Shown here piece by piece: positions 1-8,938 of a stretch of DNA of 48,908 nucleotides. The stretch is from Pasteurellaceae bacterium (GTDB lineage Bacteria > Pseudomonadota > Gammaproteobacteria > Enterobacterales > Pasteurellaceae), in contig JAUNAB010000015.1 of assembly GCA_030527795.1 (NCBI GenBank), positions 1 through 48,908 of the forward strand, written 5' to 3'. The notes under the pieces are model-generated. The model made no database searches. It saw only the letters and a program-made list of their open reading frames with translations, and was not told where the DNA came from. The position numbers were made by a program, and so were the translations under genes. Numbering within the stretch: the stretch's first letter is position 1; each line of letters opens with the position of its first letter.

Positions 1-24
1 TAAATAAATAAATAAATAAATAAA
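1..24. repeat. TAAA tetranucleotide tandem repeat (six copies, cut by the window edge)
   Basis: Six uninterrupted TAAA units begin at the first base, so the tract may extend further outside the window. Tetranucleotide tracts in Pasteurellaceae can mediate phase variation by slipped-strand mispairing. No gene or promoter that it would switch is visible here. It lies about 155 bases beyond the end of pal, in AT-rich sequence where short repeats can also arise without function. Confidence 0.75.
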
Positions 25-125
25 ATATTACAATAAATCGTTTATAAAATTTGATCTGTAGAAAAGAAAAAGTTACAACAGTTAAGAAAGAATAAAATAA
101 TTGATAATAGGTTTCAATAATATAA

Positions 126-157
126 AAAAACTGAACCCAAATTTGAGTTCAGTTTTT
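126..157 (-). terminator. Rho-independent terminator of pal
   Basis: The arms AAAAACTGAAC and GTTCAGTTTTT form an 11-bp stem just past the pal stop, ending in a T run on the minus strand. It closes the tol-pal transcription unit. No cpoB (ybgF) gene, the usual next gene in Escherichia coli, lies between pal and the window edge. Confidence 0.85.
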
Positions 158-180
158 AAAATTCTTATCTTAGTATAAGA

Positions 181-657
181 TTAGTATGCTAATACTGCAC
201 GACGGTTTTTCGCATAAGCTGATTCATCGTGACCTAATACAGCTGGTTTTTCTTCACCGTAAGAAACTGTTGAAAGTTGGCTACCTTGAACACCTTTAGC
301 AGCTAAGAAACTTTTTACAGCGTCAGCACGACGTTGACCTAATGCGATATTGTACTCTGGAGTACCACGCTCATCCGCGTTACCTTCTACTAATACTTTT
401 GCAGATGGAGTAGAAGTTAAGTATGCTGCGTGCGCATCTAATAATTGTTGGTATTCACCTTCAACTGAATAGCTGTCAAAACCAAAATACACAGTGTTAT
501 AACGGCTTTGTAAATCAGCTACTGAATAACCACCGAATTGACCACCGTTTGCACCATTTGCGTTAGCACCATTGGTACCGTTTGCATCATTGTTTGATGA
601 ACTACAAGCAGCTAATGCTAATACAGGTGCAACTAACAATAATTTTGCTAATTTCAT
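181..657 (-). CDS. pal: Peptidoglycan-associated lipoprotein Pal (P6-like)
   Basis: Outer-membrane lipoprotein that binds peptidoglycan and, with TolB and TolA, holds the outer membrane to the wall during division. The signal peptide ends in a lipobox (LALAAC) with the lipidated cysteine at residue 18. An Asn/Gly/Ala-rich linker covers about residues 20-42, and an OmpA-like domain runs from about residue 50 to the end. The peptidoglycan-binding signature ([18 protein letters not shown]) is intact. At 158 residues it has the size of Haemophilus P6. An AAGGAG ribosome site lies just upstream. It is the last gene of the tol operon. Confidence 0.97.
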   Translation of the reverse strand: MKLAKLLLVAPVLALAACSSSNNDANGTNGANANGANGGQFGGYSVADLQSRYNTVYFGFDSYSVEGEYQQLLDAHAAYLTSTPSAKVLVEGNADERGTPEYNIALGQRRADAVKSFLAAKGVQGSQLSTVSYGEEKPAVLGHDESAYAKNRRAVLAY

Positions 658-675
658 TAAGTTTCTCCTTAAGTT

Positions 676-1962
676 TTATTTAATTAGATATGGCGACCAA
701 GCAGGGAATTTAATTTGTCCATCACTTCCTGGCAACCGAGCTTTAAAACGCCCATCGGCGGATACTAATTGTAGCACCTTTCCTAAACCTTGGGTAGAAC
801 TATAAATAATCATAATTCCATTAGGTGAAATACTTGGGTTTTCATCAAGGAAAGTCGAGCTTAATACGTCGGTTTTACCTGATTCAATATCACGTTTAAT
901 AATATTATCACCTGAAATCATCACTAATGTTTTACCATCGGCGGACATTTGACCACTATAACTACGACCACCTGAGCCTATCAACGACGCCCCACCACCA
1001 GATGCACTCATTTGATACACTTGTGGTGAACCGCTTCTATCGGAAGTAAACAAAATACGACCATCTGCTGTCCAACTCGGTTCGGTATTATTACCAGCCC
1101 CACTTGTCAGCTGCGATACTTGTCCACTTGCCAAATTCATTACATAAATATTCAATACCCCATCTTTACCTGATGAAAATGCTAATCTTGAACCATCTGG
1201 TGAGAATGCAGGCGCTCCATTATGTCCTTCAAACGCAGCCACAACTTTACGTGCGCCAGACCCTAAGTCTTGAACAACTAATTGCGATTTTCTATTTTCA
1301 AAAGAAACATAAGCTAATTTTTTTCCATCTGCGGACCAAGCTGGCGACATTAATGGCTGAGAGCTACGGTTTACCACAAATTGATTATAGCCATCATAAT
1401 CAGCTACACGCACTTCATAAGGTTTAGAACCGCCGTTTTTTTGCACAACATACGCAATACGCGTTCTAAATGCCCCTTTTATCGCGGTCAATTTTTCAAA
1501 TACTTCATCACTCACTTGATGTGCACCATAACGCAACCATTTATTTGTGACAGTAATAGAATTTTGAGCAAGCACCGCACCTGGTGTACCCGAGGCTCCA
1601 ATCGTGTCAACTAATTGATATGCGATATTATAACCACCGCCCGTTGCCGTTACTTGCCCTACCACAATCGCGTCAATACCAAGCGAAGCCCAAGCATCTG
1701 GGGTAACTTCTGATGCAGAACCTGGTTGCTGCGGCATTTTACTAGTAGGAATTGGGTTAAATTTACCACTATTACGTAAATCAGCTGCAACAATCTCACC
1801 AATATTTTCTGGTGCATTACCTTTAAATGGCACAACTGCAATTGGGCGAGCACTATCCACACCTTCATCAATCACAATACGCACTTCATCGTCTGCAAAT
1901 GCCGTGTTAATGGCTAGCAATAACACACCACATATACTCATAAAACGAGTTAATAATTTCAT
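676..1962 (-). CDS. tolB: Tol-Pal system beta-propeller protein TolB
   Basis: Periplasmic TolB links Pal to the inner-membrane TolQRA motor. The frame is open to 1992, but AAAAGGTGG lies just before paired ATG codons at 1965 and 1962, and the signal peptide begins with the second (MKLLTRF, predicted cleavage after residue 23, AFA). This gives 428 residues, normal for the family. The N-terminal domain ([16 protein letters not shown]-like, about residues 25-150) is followed by WD40-like propeller repeats with the recurring pattern PSWSADGK or PAFSPDG. It lies between tolA and pal, only 13 bases from pal's ribosome site, so the genes are co-transcribed. Confidence 0.96.
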   Translation of the reverse strand: MKLLTRFMSICGVLLLAINTAFADDEVRIVIDEGVDSARPIAVVPFKGNAPENIGEIVAADLRNSGKFNPIPTSKMPQQPGSASEVTPDAWASLGIDAIVVGQVTATGGGYNIAYQLVDTIGASGTPGAVLAQNSITVTNKWLRYGAHQVSDEVFEKLTAIKGAFRTRIAYVVQKNGGSKPYEVRVADYDGYNQFVVNRSSQPLMSPAWSADGKKLAYVSFENRKSQLVVQDLGSGARKVVAAFEGHNGAPAFSPDGSRLAFSSGKDGVLNIYVMNLASGQVSQLTSGAGNNTEPSWTADGRILFTSDRSGSPQVYQMSASGGGASLIGSGGRSYSGQMSADGKTLVMISGDNIIKRDIESGKTDVLSSTFLDENPSISPNGIMIIYSSTQGLGKVLQLVSADGRFKARLPGSDGQIKFPAWSPYLIK

Positions 1963-1996
1963 CATACCACCTTTTCTGGTTAGTTCAATCAACTAG

Positions 1997-3271
1997 TTAT
2001 CTTGCATTTAAGTCAAAATTAATAGTTGGTGTTTTATATTTTTCATAGACTGCATCGGATGGTGCAGCTGGAACTTTCTTCGTTCTCGCTACTGCCGCCA
2101 ATGCTGCACTACAAATATCATCTGGACCTGATACGCGCTGATAACCTAAAATCGTTCCATCACGACCAAGCTGAATTTTTACTTGGCAAACCTTACCTGC
2201 AAAGCTCGGATCTTTCAAGAAACGGCGTTGAATTTCTCGTTTAATTACGCCAGCATACTGATCACCGACTTTACCGCCATCACCTGTACCTTGACTTGCT
2301 CCGCTTCCTTGGCTACCACCTTTATTGGCGTTACCGCCTTGGCTTGCGCTTCCGCCGCCAACGTCTCCGCCATTCATAAAATCATCTAATGCGGATTGCT
2401 CAGCTTTTCGCTTTGCTTTAGCTTCTGCATCCGCCTTAGCTTTCGCCTCTGCTTTTGCTTTAGCCTCGGCAGCAGCCTTTTCTGCTTTCGCTTTTGCATC
2501 AGCTTCCGCTTTAGCTTTCGCCTCTGCCGCGGCCTTTTCTGCCTTCGCTTTTGCATCAGCTTCCACTTTGGCTTTCGCCTCTGCGGCCTTTTCTGCCTTC
2601 GCTTTTGCATCAGCTTCCGCTTTAGCTTTCGCCTCTGCCACGGCTTTTTCTGCCTTCGCTTTTGCATCAGCTTCCACTTTGGCTTTCGCCTCTGCGGCCT
2701 TTTCTGCCTTCGCTTTTGTATCCTCTTCAGCTTTCTTCGCTGTAGCTTCTAAACGTTTTGCTTCAGCATCCGCTTTCAATTTAGCCGCTTCCGCTTCTTT
2801 TTTTGCTTTAGCTTCTTCAGCTTGCTGTTTTTGCTTTTCTAATGCAGCTTGTTTTGCTCTCTCTTGTTCAGCTTTTTCCTGTTCAACTTGTTGTTGTCGC
2901 TGTTGCTCAATTTTTTGTTGGCGTTCCTGCTCTTGTTTTTCTAATTGCTTCTGCTGTTCTTGCTGCTTTTGTAATTCAGGATCAACTTTGACATCTGGCG
3001 GCTCTGGTAAATTTTCAACCACAGGATCAGGTTGTTTTTTTTGCCTATCGGTTTGACCTTTCTTTTGCTGCTGAATGCGGCCCCATTCTGCCGCAGCAGC
3101 ACCTGTATCAACCATGACGGCACCCATTACTTCGCCATCACCTTCACCACCGCCCATTGTTTCAACTTTAGTGAACCACGAACCCAAAATCAACAAAGCA
3201 AATAAGATGAAATGCAAAACTAATGAAACTAGAAATGCACCTACGCCTTTCTCTTGTCGATTATTTTTCAC
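1997..3271 (-). CDS. tolA: Cell envelope integrity protein TolA
   Basis: Inner-membrane protein that spans the periplasm and transmits proton-motive energy from TolQR to TolB/Pal. It begins with GTG at 3271, preceded by AAAGGAT. One transmembrane helix lies at about residues 11-33. A very long Ala/Lys/Glu/Gln-rich helical stalk runs from about 85 to 295, then a Gly/Ser/Asn-rich hinge. The compact C-terminal domain (about 335-424) has the paired cysteines of TolA domain III (GKVCQVKIQL and DDICSAAL). Part of the stalk is encoded by near-identical DNA repeats (separate entry), so its length may vary between strains. Confidence 0.95.
   Translation of the reverse strand: MKNNRQEKGVGAFLVSLVLHFILFALLILGSWFTKVETMGGGEGDGEVMGAVMVDTGAAAAEWGRIQQQKKGQTDRQKKQPDPVVENLPEPPDVKVDPELQKQQEQQKQLEKQEQERQQKIEQQRQQQVEQEKAEQERAKQAALEKQKQQAEEAKAKKEAEAAKLKADAEAKRLEATAKKAEEDTKAKAEKAAEAKAKVEADAKAKAEKAVAEAKAKAEADAKAKAEKAAEAKAKVEADAKAKAEKAAAEAKAKAEADAKAKAEKAAAEAKAKAEAKAKADAEAKAKRKAEQSALDDFMNGGDVGGGSASQGGNANKGGSQGSGASQGTGDGGKVGDQYAGVIKREIQRRFLKDPSFAGKVCQVKIQLGRDGTILGYQRVSGPDDICSAALAAVARTKKVPAAPSDAVYEKYKTPTINFDLNAR
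2475..2696 (-). repeat. Two 111-bp tandem repeats (alternating 57/54-bp units) inside tolA
   Basis: Units start at 2475, 2532, 2586, 2643 and, in part, 2697, with lengths 57, 54, 57 and 54. The long and short units alternate, so the higher-order repeat is 111 bp (37 residues) present twice. Each unit encodes AKAEKAA(A)EAKAK(A/V)EADAK helical stalk sequence. All spacings are multiples of three, so recombination between copies would lengthen or shorten the stalk without breaking the frame. Confidence 0.9.
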
Positions 3272-3285
3272 AATTTATCCTTTAC

Positions 3286-3711
3286 TTAAATGGGATCAGT
3301 CATTAAACCAACTTGTTTAATGCCCGCTTGATGAAGCAAGTTTAACGCTTTAATCACTTCTTCATAAGGCACAGTACTTGCCCCACCCACTAAAAACGTG
3401 GTATTCGCATCTTTATCAAACTCTTGCTTACTCATCTCGGTTACCATTTCTTCGCTTAATCCTTCACTACGCTGACCACCGATAGACAACGCATACTGAC
3501 CAACTCCTGCGACTTCCAAAATAACAGGCGTTTTATCTTCATTAGATACCGACTGACTTTCTACCGCATCTGGCAAGTCCACTTGCACACTTTGACTAAT
3601 AATTGGCGCAGTCGCCATAAAAATTAAGACTAATACTAACAATACATCAAGAAAAGGAACAATGTTAATTTCTGATTTTATTGATTTTTTTCTACTACGG
3701 CGATAAGCCAT
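3286..3711 (-). CDS. tolR: Tol-Pal system protein TolR (ExbD/TolR family)
   Basis: Proton-channel component of the TolQR motor. The 141-residue protein has a short cytoplasmic basic head, one transmembrane helix at about residues 17-38 and a periplasmic domain. The channel aspartate is Asp22 in NIVPFLDVLLVLVLIF, matching Asp23 of E. coli TolR. It lies 14 bases upstream of the tolA start and 72 bases downstream of tolQ, all on one strand. The start at 3711 follows a GAGGTTGGT ribosome site. Confidence 0.96.
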   Translation of the reverse strand: MAYRRSRKKSIKSEINIVPFLDVLLVLVLIFMATAPIISQSVQVDLPDAVESQSVSNEDKTPVILEVAGVGQYALSIGGQRSEGLSEEMVTEMSKQEFDKDANTTFLVGGASTVPYEEVIKALNLLHQAGIKQVGLMTDPI

Positions 3712-3783
3712 ACCAACCTCATTTTCTTTTACAAAAAGAATTACGCTAATCTTTAAAAAACACTCAAATTTTGAACCGCGGTT

Positions 3784-4467
3784 TTACACATTTTTGCCAA
3801 AGGCTTGGCGCTGCAAAATACTTACAAACTCATCAATAAAGTTGCCATAATTTTGCTCGAGTTTATTCACTCTTAAACTCAAACGGTTATATGCCATTAC
3901 CGCAGGAATCGCAGCAAATAACCCGATTGCGGTTGCGATAAGTGCTTCAGCAATCCCTGGGGCAACCATTTGCAATGTCGCTTGTTTAGCACCACTTAAT
4001 GCCATAAAAGCGTGCATAATTCCCCAAACAGTACCAAATAAGCCAATATATGGGCTAATTGACGCAACTGTGGCTAAAAAAGGAATGCGGTTTTCTAAAT
4101 CTTCCACTTCACGATTCATCGCAATATTCATTGCACGGGCAGAACCTTTCACGATTGCATCGGGTGCATTTGGATTAACTTGCTGCAGACGGCTAAACTC
4201 TTTAAACCCTGCATAGAAAATTTGTTCACTCCCCGTTAACCCATCACGGCGATTACTTAATCCATCATATAAACGGTGTAAATCTTCACCTGACCAAAAG
4301 CGATCTTCAAATTCAGAGGAATCCTTTAATGCTTTTGTTAAAATACGGCTACGTTGGATAATAATTGTCCAAGAAATAATTGAGAAAGCCAGTAAAATTA
4401 CGATGACTAATTGTACAATAATACTAGCTTTCAAAAATAAATCGACAAAGTTTAATTCAGCGGTCAT
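3784..4467 (-). CDS. tolQ: Tol-Pal system protein TolQ (MotA/TolQ/ExbB family)
   Basis: Inner-membrane motor subunit that forms the proton channel with TolR. The 227 residues contain three hydrophobic helices, near 15-37, 135-160 and 170-192. The conserved TolQ/ExbB stretch is present ([20 protein letters not shown], then [20 protein letters not shown]). Its stop codon is followed within three bases by a copy of the dispersed ACCGCGGT repeat, in the 72-base gap before tolR. It follows ybgC by 18 bases. Confidence 0.96.
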   Translation of the reverse strand: MTAELNFVDLFLKASIIVQLVIVILLAFSIISWTIIIQRSRILTKALKDSSEFEDRFWSGEDLHRLYDGLSNRRDGLTGSEQIFYAGFKEFSRLQQVNPNAPDAIVKGSARAMNIAMNREVEDLENRIPFLATVASISPYIGLFGTVWGIMHAFMALSGAKQATLQMVAPGIAEALIATAIGLFAAIPAVMAYNRLSLRVNKLEQNYGNFIDEFVSILQRQAFGKNV

Positions 4468-4485
4468 TTATAACTCCGAAAAAGA

Positions 4486-4896
4486 TTAATTATGAGAAAT
4501 AAAAGCTGTTTTCACATCACTAGGAAGTGCAACAGGTTTCATTCGATTGAGATCAACACAGGCAACAACAACTGTTGCAGTGCTTAAAATCATATCATCA
4601 CGTTTAAGTGATTGAGTAAAAATCATTGATGCCGATTTTAGTTGAGTAACTTCTGTTTCCACTATCAATGCATCGTCTAATCGTGCAGGCACGCGATAAT
4701 CGATATTCATCGTCTTCACAACAAAAGCGAGGTTCTTTTCATCAAGCAACTTTTGCTGAGCAAAACCTAATTTGCGTAAATATTCTGTTCTAGCTCGTTC
4801 AAAAAAATGTAAATAACGTGCGTGATAAACTACACCGCCGGCATCGGTATCTTCATAATAAACCCGCACTGGAAATTGAAAGAAATTTTGCTCCAA
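4486..4896 (-). CDS. ybgC: Acyl-CoA thioesterase YbgC (4-hydroxybenzoyl-CoA thioesterase family)
   Basis: Hot-dog-fold thioesterase that hydrolyses acyl-CoA or acyl-ACP substrates and is the usual first gene of tol-pal operons. The signature YYEDTDAGGVVYHARYLHFF is intact, with the predicted catalytic Asp18 and His25. The 136-residue length matches the family. It lies 137 bases downstream of ybgE, so it may have its own promoter or be read from cyd. No clear terminator is visible in that gap. Confidence 0.94.
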   Translation of the reverse strand: MEQNFFQFPVRVYYEDTDAGGVVYHARYLHFFERARTEYLRKLGFAQQKLLDEKNLAFVVKTMNIDYRVPARLDDALIVETEVTQLKSASMIFTQSLKRDDMILSTATVVVACVDLNRMKPVALPSDVKTAFISHN

Positions 4897-5033
4897 TTTT
4901 TATCCCCGATAATCTATCTAAAATAGCCTACAAAACTGGCGTATTTTAGGGGCTGAACAAATGATAAGCAAGCCCCAAGATGATAATTTTTCTAAAAAAA
5001 TTGATATTTTAATATTCTTTTTAGTTATTCAAA

Positions 5034-5318
5034 CTAGCTAAAATGTAAAATAATTGCCATTAAGGCTCCCAAATAACCAATATAAGGAAGAAAAAGCAAT
5101 TTCCATAGCCAAAAGCGAATATCAAATCCAATTCCATGTATCCATAACACAACTGTTGCCCATAGAATTAAGCACACGGATAGGACGGGAGCATTGCGTA
5201 ATGCTGTCGCAAACTGATCAATATTAAAGAAAAAGCACAATGTGATAACAATAGCTAAAATGAATGAAAGGGCTCGCCAAGAGCCCTTATTTACTAATTG
5301 GTAGATTGAATTAATCAT
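5034..5318 (-). CDS. ybgE: Cyd operon protein YbgE
   Basis: Small integral membrane protein of unknown function, found next to cydABX in many proteobacteria. I take the ATG at 5318, giving 94 residues (MINSIYQLVNKGSWRALS). It lies a few bases past the cydX stop in GAGTAAGTCAATG, which suggests translational coupling. The frame continues upstream to a TTG at 5351, but that stretch overlaps cydX and lacks a ribosome site. Three hydrophobic segments (about 16-33, 43-60 and 70-92 from this start) and the WRALSFILAIV stretch identify the family. Confidence 0.9.
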   Translation of the reverse strand: MINSIYQLVNKGSWRALSFILAIVITLCFFFNIDQFATALRNAPVLSVCLILWATVVLWIHGIGFDIRFWLWKLLFLPYIGYLGALMAIILHFS

Positions 5319-5322
5319 TGAC

Positions 5323-5421
5323 TTACTCGTCAAATTTCCCTGTTTTTTCAATGCTAATTGTTACAATCGCACTTAACATCACCGCTAATAAAACACCAAT
5401 TACCCAAAGTACATAAAACAT
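5323..5421 (-). CDS. cydX: Cytochrome bd-I oxidase small subunit CydX
   Basis: A 32-residue single-helix protein, MFYVLWVIGVLLAVMLSAIV followed by TISIEKTGKFDE. It associates with CydAB and stabilises the haem groups of cytochrome bd. The start follows a strong TAAGGAG ribosome site and comes 11 bases after cydB. The stop lies within the spacing for ybgE translation. The N-terminal MFYVLWVIG and the acidic tail are the family hallmarks. Confidence 0.95.
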   Translation of the reverse strand: MFYVLWVIGVLLAVMLSAIVTISIEKTGKFDE

Positions 5422-5432
5422 AATCGATCTCC

Positions 5433-6569
5433 TTAGTATAATGAGTTTTTGTGTTCTTCAATATAGTTGCTATCAAGGCGACCAAACATTTTCCAATATG
5501 CCCAAACGGTATATGAAAGTAGAATGACTACAAACACCAATGTAAAGCCAAGCATAAGTGTTAATGTTAATTTACTTGATGTTGCATCCCACATCAATAA
5601 ACTCATTTCAGGATGAGTGATTGATGGCATAATGAATGGGAACATTGAAACGCCACAAGTTAAGATAATACCTGCCATTGTTAAAGAAGAGAACAAGAAC
5701 GCAAAACCACAACGGTTTGCTTTCGATGCTGCAATATTTAACAAGGCACCAACTACTGCTAATAATGGGAAAATGAACAATACTGGCATTTCTTTAAAGT
5801 TATTAAACCAAGCACCTGATTCCACAGCAACCGTTTTACCGATCGGTGAAGACACACCGTTATGATCAAGCACGCTAGTCACAACAAATCCATCTTTAAA
5901 ATAGAGCCATACACCTGCTAAAACAAAGGTTACTAACGTAATAAACGCACCAACTTGGCTAATTGTTCTTGCACGTTCACGTAATTCCGCGGTCGTTTTC
6001 ATTTGCAACCAGTTAGCACCGTGCGTAGTTAACATCGTTAAACTAATCACTCCGCAAAGTAGGGCAAATGGATTTAATAACTCAAAGAATGAACCTGTGT
6101 ATTTAATTTCCATTAAATTGCCAAATTCAAATGGGACGCCTTGTAATAAGTTACCAAAGGCTACACCAAAAACTAAAGATGGTACAAATCCGCCAACAAA
6201 TAATCCCCAATCCCAAGCTTTACGCCAAGTAGGATTGTCAATTTTTGCACGGTATTCAAAACCGACAGGGCGGAAAAATAATGCAGCTAACACCAAAATC
6301 ATTGCAATATAAAAGCCTGAAAATGAAGTAGCATACACTGTTGGCCACGCAGCAAACATTGCACCACCCGCGGTCAATAACCAAACTTGGTTACCATCCC
6401 AGTGAGGTGCAATTGAGTTGATCATAATACGTTTTTCAACTTCTTTTTTACCCGAAAATGGTAGAAGTACTAACGTACCCATATCAAAACCATCGGTTAC
6501 TGCAAATCCAATTAACAGCACACCAACAAGAACCCACCAAATAAAACGTAAAATTTCATAGTCAATCAT
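5433..6569 (-). CDS. cydB: Cytochrome bd ubiquinol oxidase subunit II
   Basis: Structural subunit of the oxygen-scavenging bd quinol oxidase. The 378-residue length and N-terminus (MIDYEILRFIWWVLVGVLLI) match CydB. Hydrophobic helices run throughout, with the conserved GFDMGTLVLLPF and HWDGNQVWLLTAGGAMFAAWP stretches in the first quarter. It lies 14 bases after cydA. Two dispersed-repeat cores fall in the coding sequence (5987 and 6368), read here as TAE and TAG. Confidence 0.97.
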   Translation of the reverse strand: MIDYEILRFIWWVLVGVLLIGFAVTDGFDMGTLVLLPFSGKKEVEKRIMINSIAPHWDGNQVWLLTAGGAMFAAWPTVYATSFSGFYIAMILVLAALFFRPVGFEYRAKIDNPTWRKAWDWGLFVGGFVPSLVFGVAFGNLLQGVPFEFGNLMEIKYTGSFFELLNPFALLCGVISLTMLTTHGANWLQMKTTAELRERARTISQVGAFITLVTFVLAGVWLYFKDGFVVTSVLDHNGVSSPIGKTVAVESGAWFNNFKEMPVLFIFPLLAVVGALLNIAASKANRCGFAFLFSSLTMAGIILTCGVSMFPFIMPSITHPEMSLLMWDATSSKLTLTLMLGFTLVFVVILLSYTVWAYWKMFGRLDSNYIEEHKNSLY

Positions 6570-6583
6570 AATCAGACTCCCGC

Positions 6584-8146
6584 TTATTTAGATGATTGTT
6601 CGAAATAATAACGACCAGTTTTTAATGCACTTGGTCCTAAACGACCAAATTTATACATTAAATACATTTCTACCACTAAGAAAATGGTATAAAGGGCGCA
6701 AAGTAAGCCGATAGAGAACCAGAGATCCCCTGTTCCTAATGCAGAATTTGCCACGCCAACTGGTAACATTTCAAAAATTGACCAAGGTTGACGTCCGTAT
6801 TCAGCTAAGAACCAACCGCTTTCAATTGCAATCCAAGGTAATGGCAAGCCCCAAAGTAGAGCTTTAAGTAATAGAGAACTATTCGCTAATTTACCGCGGA
6901 TATTTTGAATAAACGCTAGTCCAATCAATAAGAGTAATAATCCACCAGCAGCCATCATCGCACGGAATGCCCAGAACGTTGGTCCAACTTTAGGTACCGT
7001 ATCTTGTGCTGCCGCTTTGACTTGACTATCTGTTGCATCAACAACTTTGTCAGTATAGCGTTTTAACAATAAACCGAAACCTAAATCTTTTTGAACTGCA
7101 CTAAATTGAGCTTTAGTTTCAGGATTAATCTGACCTGCTTTTTGTTGAGCTCTCAATTCTTCTAATAAAGAATAAGCAACCATACCATTGCGTACACGTT
7201 CTTCATTGCGTGCAATAATATCATTAATACCAACGATTTCTTTATCTAATGAGCGGGTAGCAATAATCCCTGCCGCATATGGAATTTGCAATGCAAAGTC
7301 ATTTTTATGCTCAGCTTGATTTGGTACAATAACCATATTCCAATCTGCTGGTGCAGGTTCAGTATTCCATTCCCCTTCCATCGCAGCTAATTTACTCGGT
7401 TGTGCAGCACCGATTTCATAGCCTGATTCATCACCCATAATGAGTACAGATAAAATCGCAACTACACCAAACGTAGCGGCAAGTGAGAAAGAACGGCGAG
7501 CAAAACCAAGATCACGTTTTTTCAAAAGATAATAAGAGCTAATTGCTAAGACGAACATTGCACCTGCAACATAGCCTGCTGAAACGGTATGCAAGAATTT
7601 ACTTTGTGCTACTGGATTTAACCAAAGATCCATAAAACTGGTCATTTCCATTCGCATTGTTTCAAAATTAAATTCTGATGCGACAGGATGTTGCATCCAG
7701 CCGTTAGCTACTAAAATCCACATCGCTGACAGATTTGAACCGAAAGCTACACAATAGGTAGAAAGCAAATGTTTACCTTTTGATAAACGATCCCAACCGA
7801 AGAAAAATAATCCCACAAAAGTTGATTCAAGGAAGAAAGCCAGTAAAGCTTCGATCGCTAACGGCGCACCAAAAATATCACCTACATAGTGAGAATAATA
7901 TGACCAGTTAGTACCAAATTGGAACTCCATTGTGATACCAGTAGTCACCCCAAGAGCAAAGTTAATACCAAATAACTTACCCCAAAATTTTGTCATATCT
8001 TTATAAACTTGTTTACCTGTTGCCACATAAATGGTTTCCATAATGACAAGCACAAAGGAAAGACCTAATGTTAATGGCACAAACAAAAAGTGATATAACG
8101 CAGTTAATGCAAACTGCAAGCGCGAGAGTTCAACAATGTCTAACAT
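6584..8146 (-). CDS. cydA: Cytochrome bd ubiquinol oxidase subunit I
   Basis: Haem-bearing, quinol-oxidising subunit of cytochrome bd. The frame opens at 8170, but AAGGAGTTGAG sits directly before the ATG at 8146. From there the protein starts canonically ([20 protein letters not shown]) and is 520 residues long. His19, a haem b595 ligand in E. coli, is present. The conserved EYGRQPW motif near the C-terminus and the periplasmic Q-loop are present. It is the first gene of cydABX-ybgE and would be expected to respond to oxygen limitation, but no regulator site can be assigned with confidence. Confidence 0.96.
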   Translation of the reverse strand: MLDIVELSRLQFALTALYHFLFVPLTLGLSFVLVIMETIYVATGKQVYKDMTKFWGKLFGINFALGVTTGITMEFQFGTNWSYYSHYVGDIFGAPLAIEALLAFFLESTFVGLFFFGWDRLSKGKHLLSTYCVAFGSNLSAMWILVANGWMQHPVASEFNFETMRMEMTSFMDLWLNPVAQSKFLHTVSAGYVAGAMFVLAISSYYLLKKRDLGFARRSFSLAATFGVVAILSVLIMGDESGYEIGAAQPSKLAAMEGEWNTEPAPADWNMVIVPNQAEHKNDFALQIPYAAGIIATRSLDKEIVGINDIIARNEERVRNGMVAYSLLEELRAQQKAGQINPETKAQFSAVQKDLGFGLLLKRYTDKVVDATDSQVKAAAQDTVPKVGPTFWAFRAMMAAGGLLLLLIGLAFIQNIRGKLANSSLLLKALLWGLPLPWIAIESGWFLAEYGRQPWSIFEMLPVGVANSALGTGDLWFSIGLLCALYTIFLVVEMYLMYKFGRLGPSALKTGRYYFEQSSK

Positions 8147-8546
8147 CTCAACTCCTTGTAAATGCTGCAAATTATAATATGATTACAATGTAATCACCCC
8201 AAAATCCAATAATGCTATGGATCATTTAAGTTATTTCCTTAGATTTGCATAAGTTAAATAACTTAAAAACGGTATTATTCTACTACAATCCATAAGGATA
8301 AAAAAGATAAGAAATCATACCTAGATCACAGTTTTTGAATTTAGATCAAAAACATTCTATATTTAGACGATTTTTATAAATTGATCTAATGCAAATTTTA
8401 GATTTTCTTAACATTTTCTCAACAAATATCTATATTTGATAATAATTCATCTAAAAAGGACAAATTCCAACGGGAAAAACTGGACAGATGAGTTGATTTC
8501 TGATAAGTTCTCTAAATTACATATTTTATTAAGGTAACATAATATA
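8147..8546. promoter_or_regulatory. Divergent intergenic region between cydA and the 8547 gene
   Basis: About 400 AT-rich bases serve the cyd operon (minus) and a small secreted-protein gene (plus). A perfect 7-bp-arm palindrome GATTACAATGTAATC lies at 8181-8195, close to cydA, and could be an operator. Several GATC-containing AT-rich stretches (8332, 8343, 8381) resemble half-sites for oxygen regulators. None matches the full FNR consensus TTGAT-N4-ATCAA, so I do not call a site. No open frame of note lies here. Confidence 0.5.
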
Positions 8547-8876
8547 ATGACGAACAAATACAAACTACTGCTGAGCATGATTCTCGCTAGTTTTGCACTT
8601 TTCAGTCATCAAAGTATTGCGGCAGAAAAAAGTAAAACAGCAGATGCTATGCCGCAGCAATGCAAAAAATTATTCCAAGCTACAGAGCAACTTATTGCAG
8701 ATGCAGAGAGACAACCTGGTACCCATCCGCAAGTAAACAAAATTAAAAACAAGTTAAACCAAAGTAAAAAACAAATTTTAGAAATGGAATTAGCAACACA
8801 AATTAAAAGTTGCGATCATGGTTTAGCTAAGTTAACAAGTCTGCAACAAGACGAAAATACTATCGAACAAAATTAA
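8547..8876 (+). CDS. Small secreted protein, possibly DUF5339-like
   Basis: A 109-residue protein with a clear signal peptide (cleavage expected after AIAA, residue 26). The mature part is hydrophilic, helical and Lys/Gln-rich, with just two cysteines (39 and 89) that could form a disulphide. It resembles the small Pasteurellaceae periplasmic proteins annotated as DUF5339, from memory and without a search. The ribosome site AAGGTAA precedes the ATG. It is a single-gene unit between the cyd promoter region and a strong terminator. Function unknown. Confidence 0.75.
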   Translation: MTNKYKLLLSMILASFALFSHQSIAAEKSKTADAMPQQCKKLFQATEQLIADAERQPGTHPQVNKIKNKLNQSKKQILEMELATQIKSCDHGLAKLTSLQQDENTIEQN

Positions 8877-8878
8877 TG

Positions 8879-8916
8879 AAAAAATGACCGCGGTCTAAAA
8901 ACCGCGGTCATTTTTT
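8879..8916. terminator. Perfect bidirectional terminator made of two inverted ACCGCGGT repeats
   Basis: Arms at 8879-8894 and 8901-8916 are perfect 16-base complements: A6, then TGACCGCGGT, mirrored by ACCGCGGTCA, then T6. The loop is six bases. It lies immediately after the small secreted-protein gene and before the end of ruvB, so it can stop transcription from both sides. Each arm is a copy of the dispersed repeat. Confidence 0.92.
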
Positions 8917-8938
8917 ATTGCTATTTTCAATAGCCTAA

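Noticed and set aside
2325-3056. Long plus-strand frame of 243 codons
   Set aside because: It is the antisense of the tolA repeat region. Its Ala/Ser/Phe-rich protein is the mirror of Ala/Lys/Glu codons, and it has no ribosome site.
8147-8546. FNR or ArcA sites above cydA
   Set aside because: Half-site-like GATC stretches occur but no full TTGAT-N4-ATCAA match, so no site is named.
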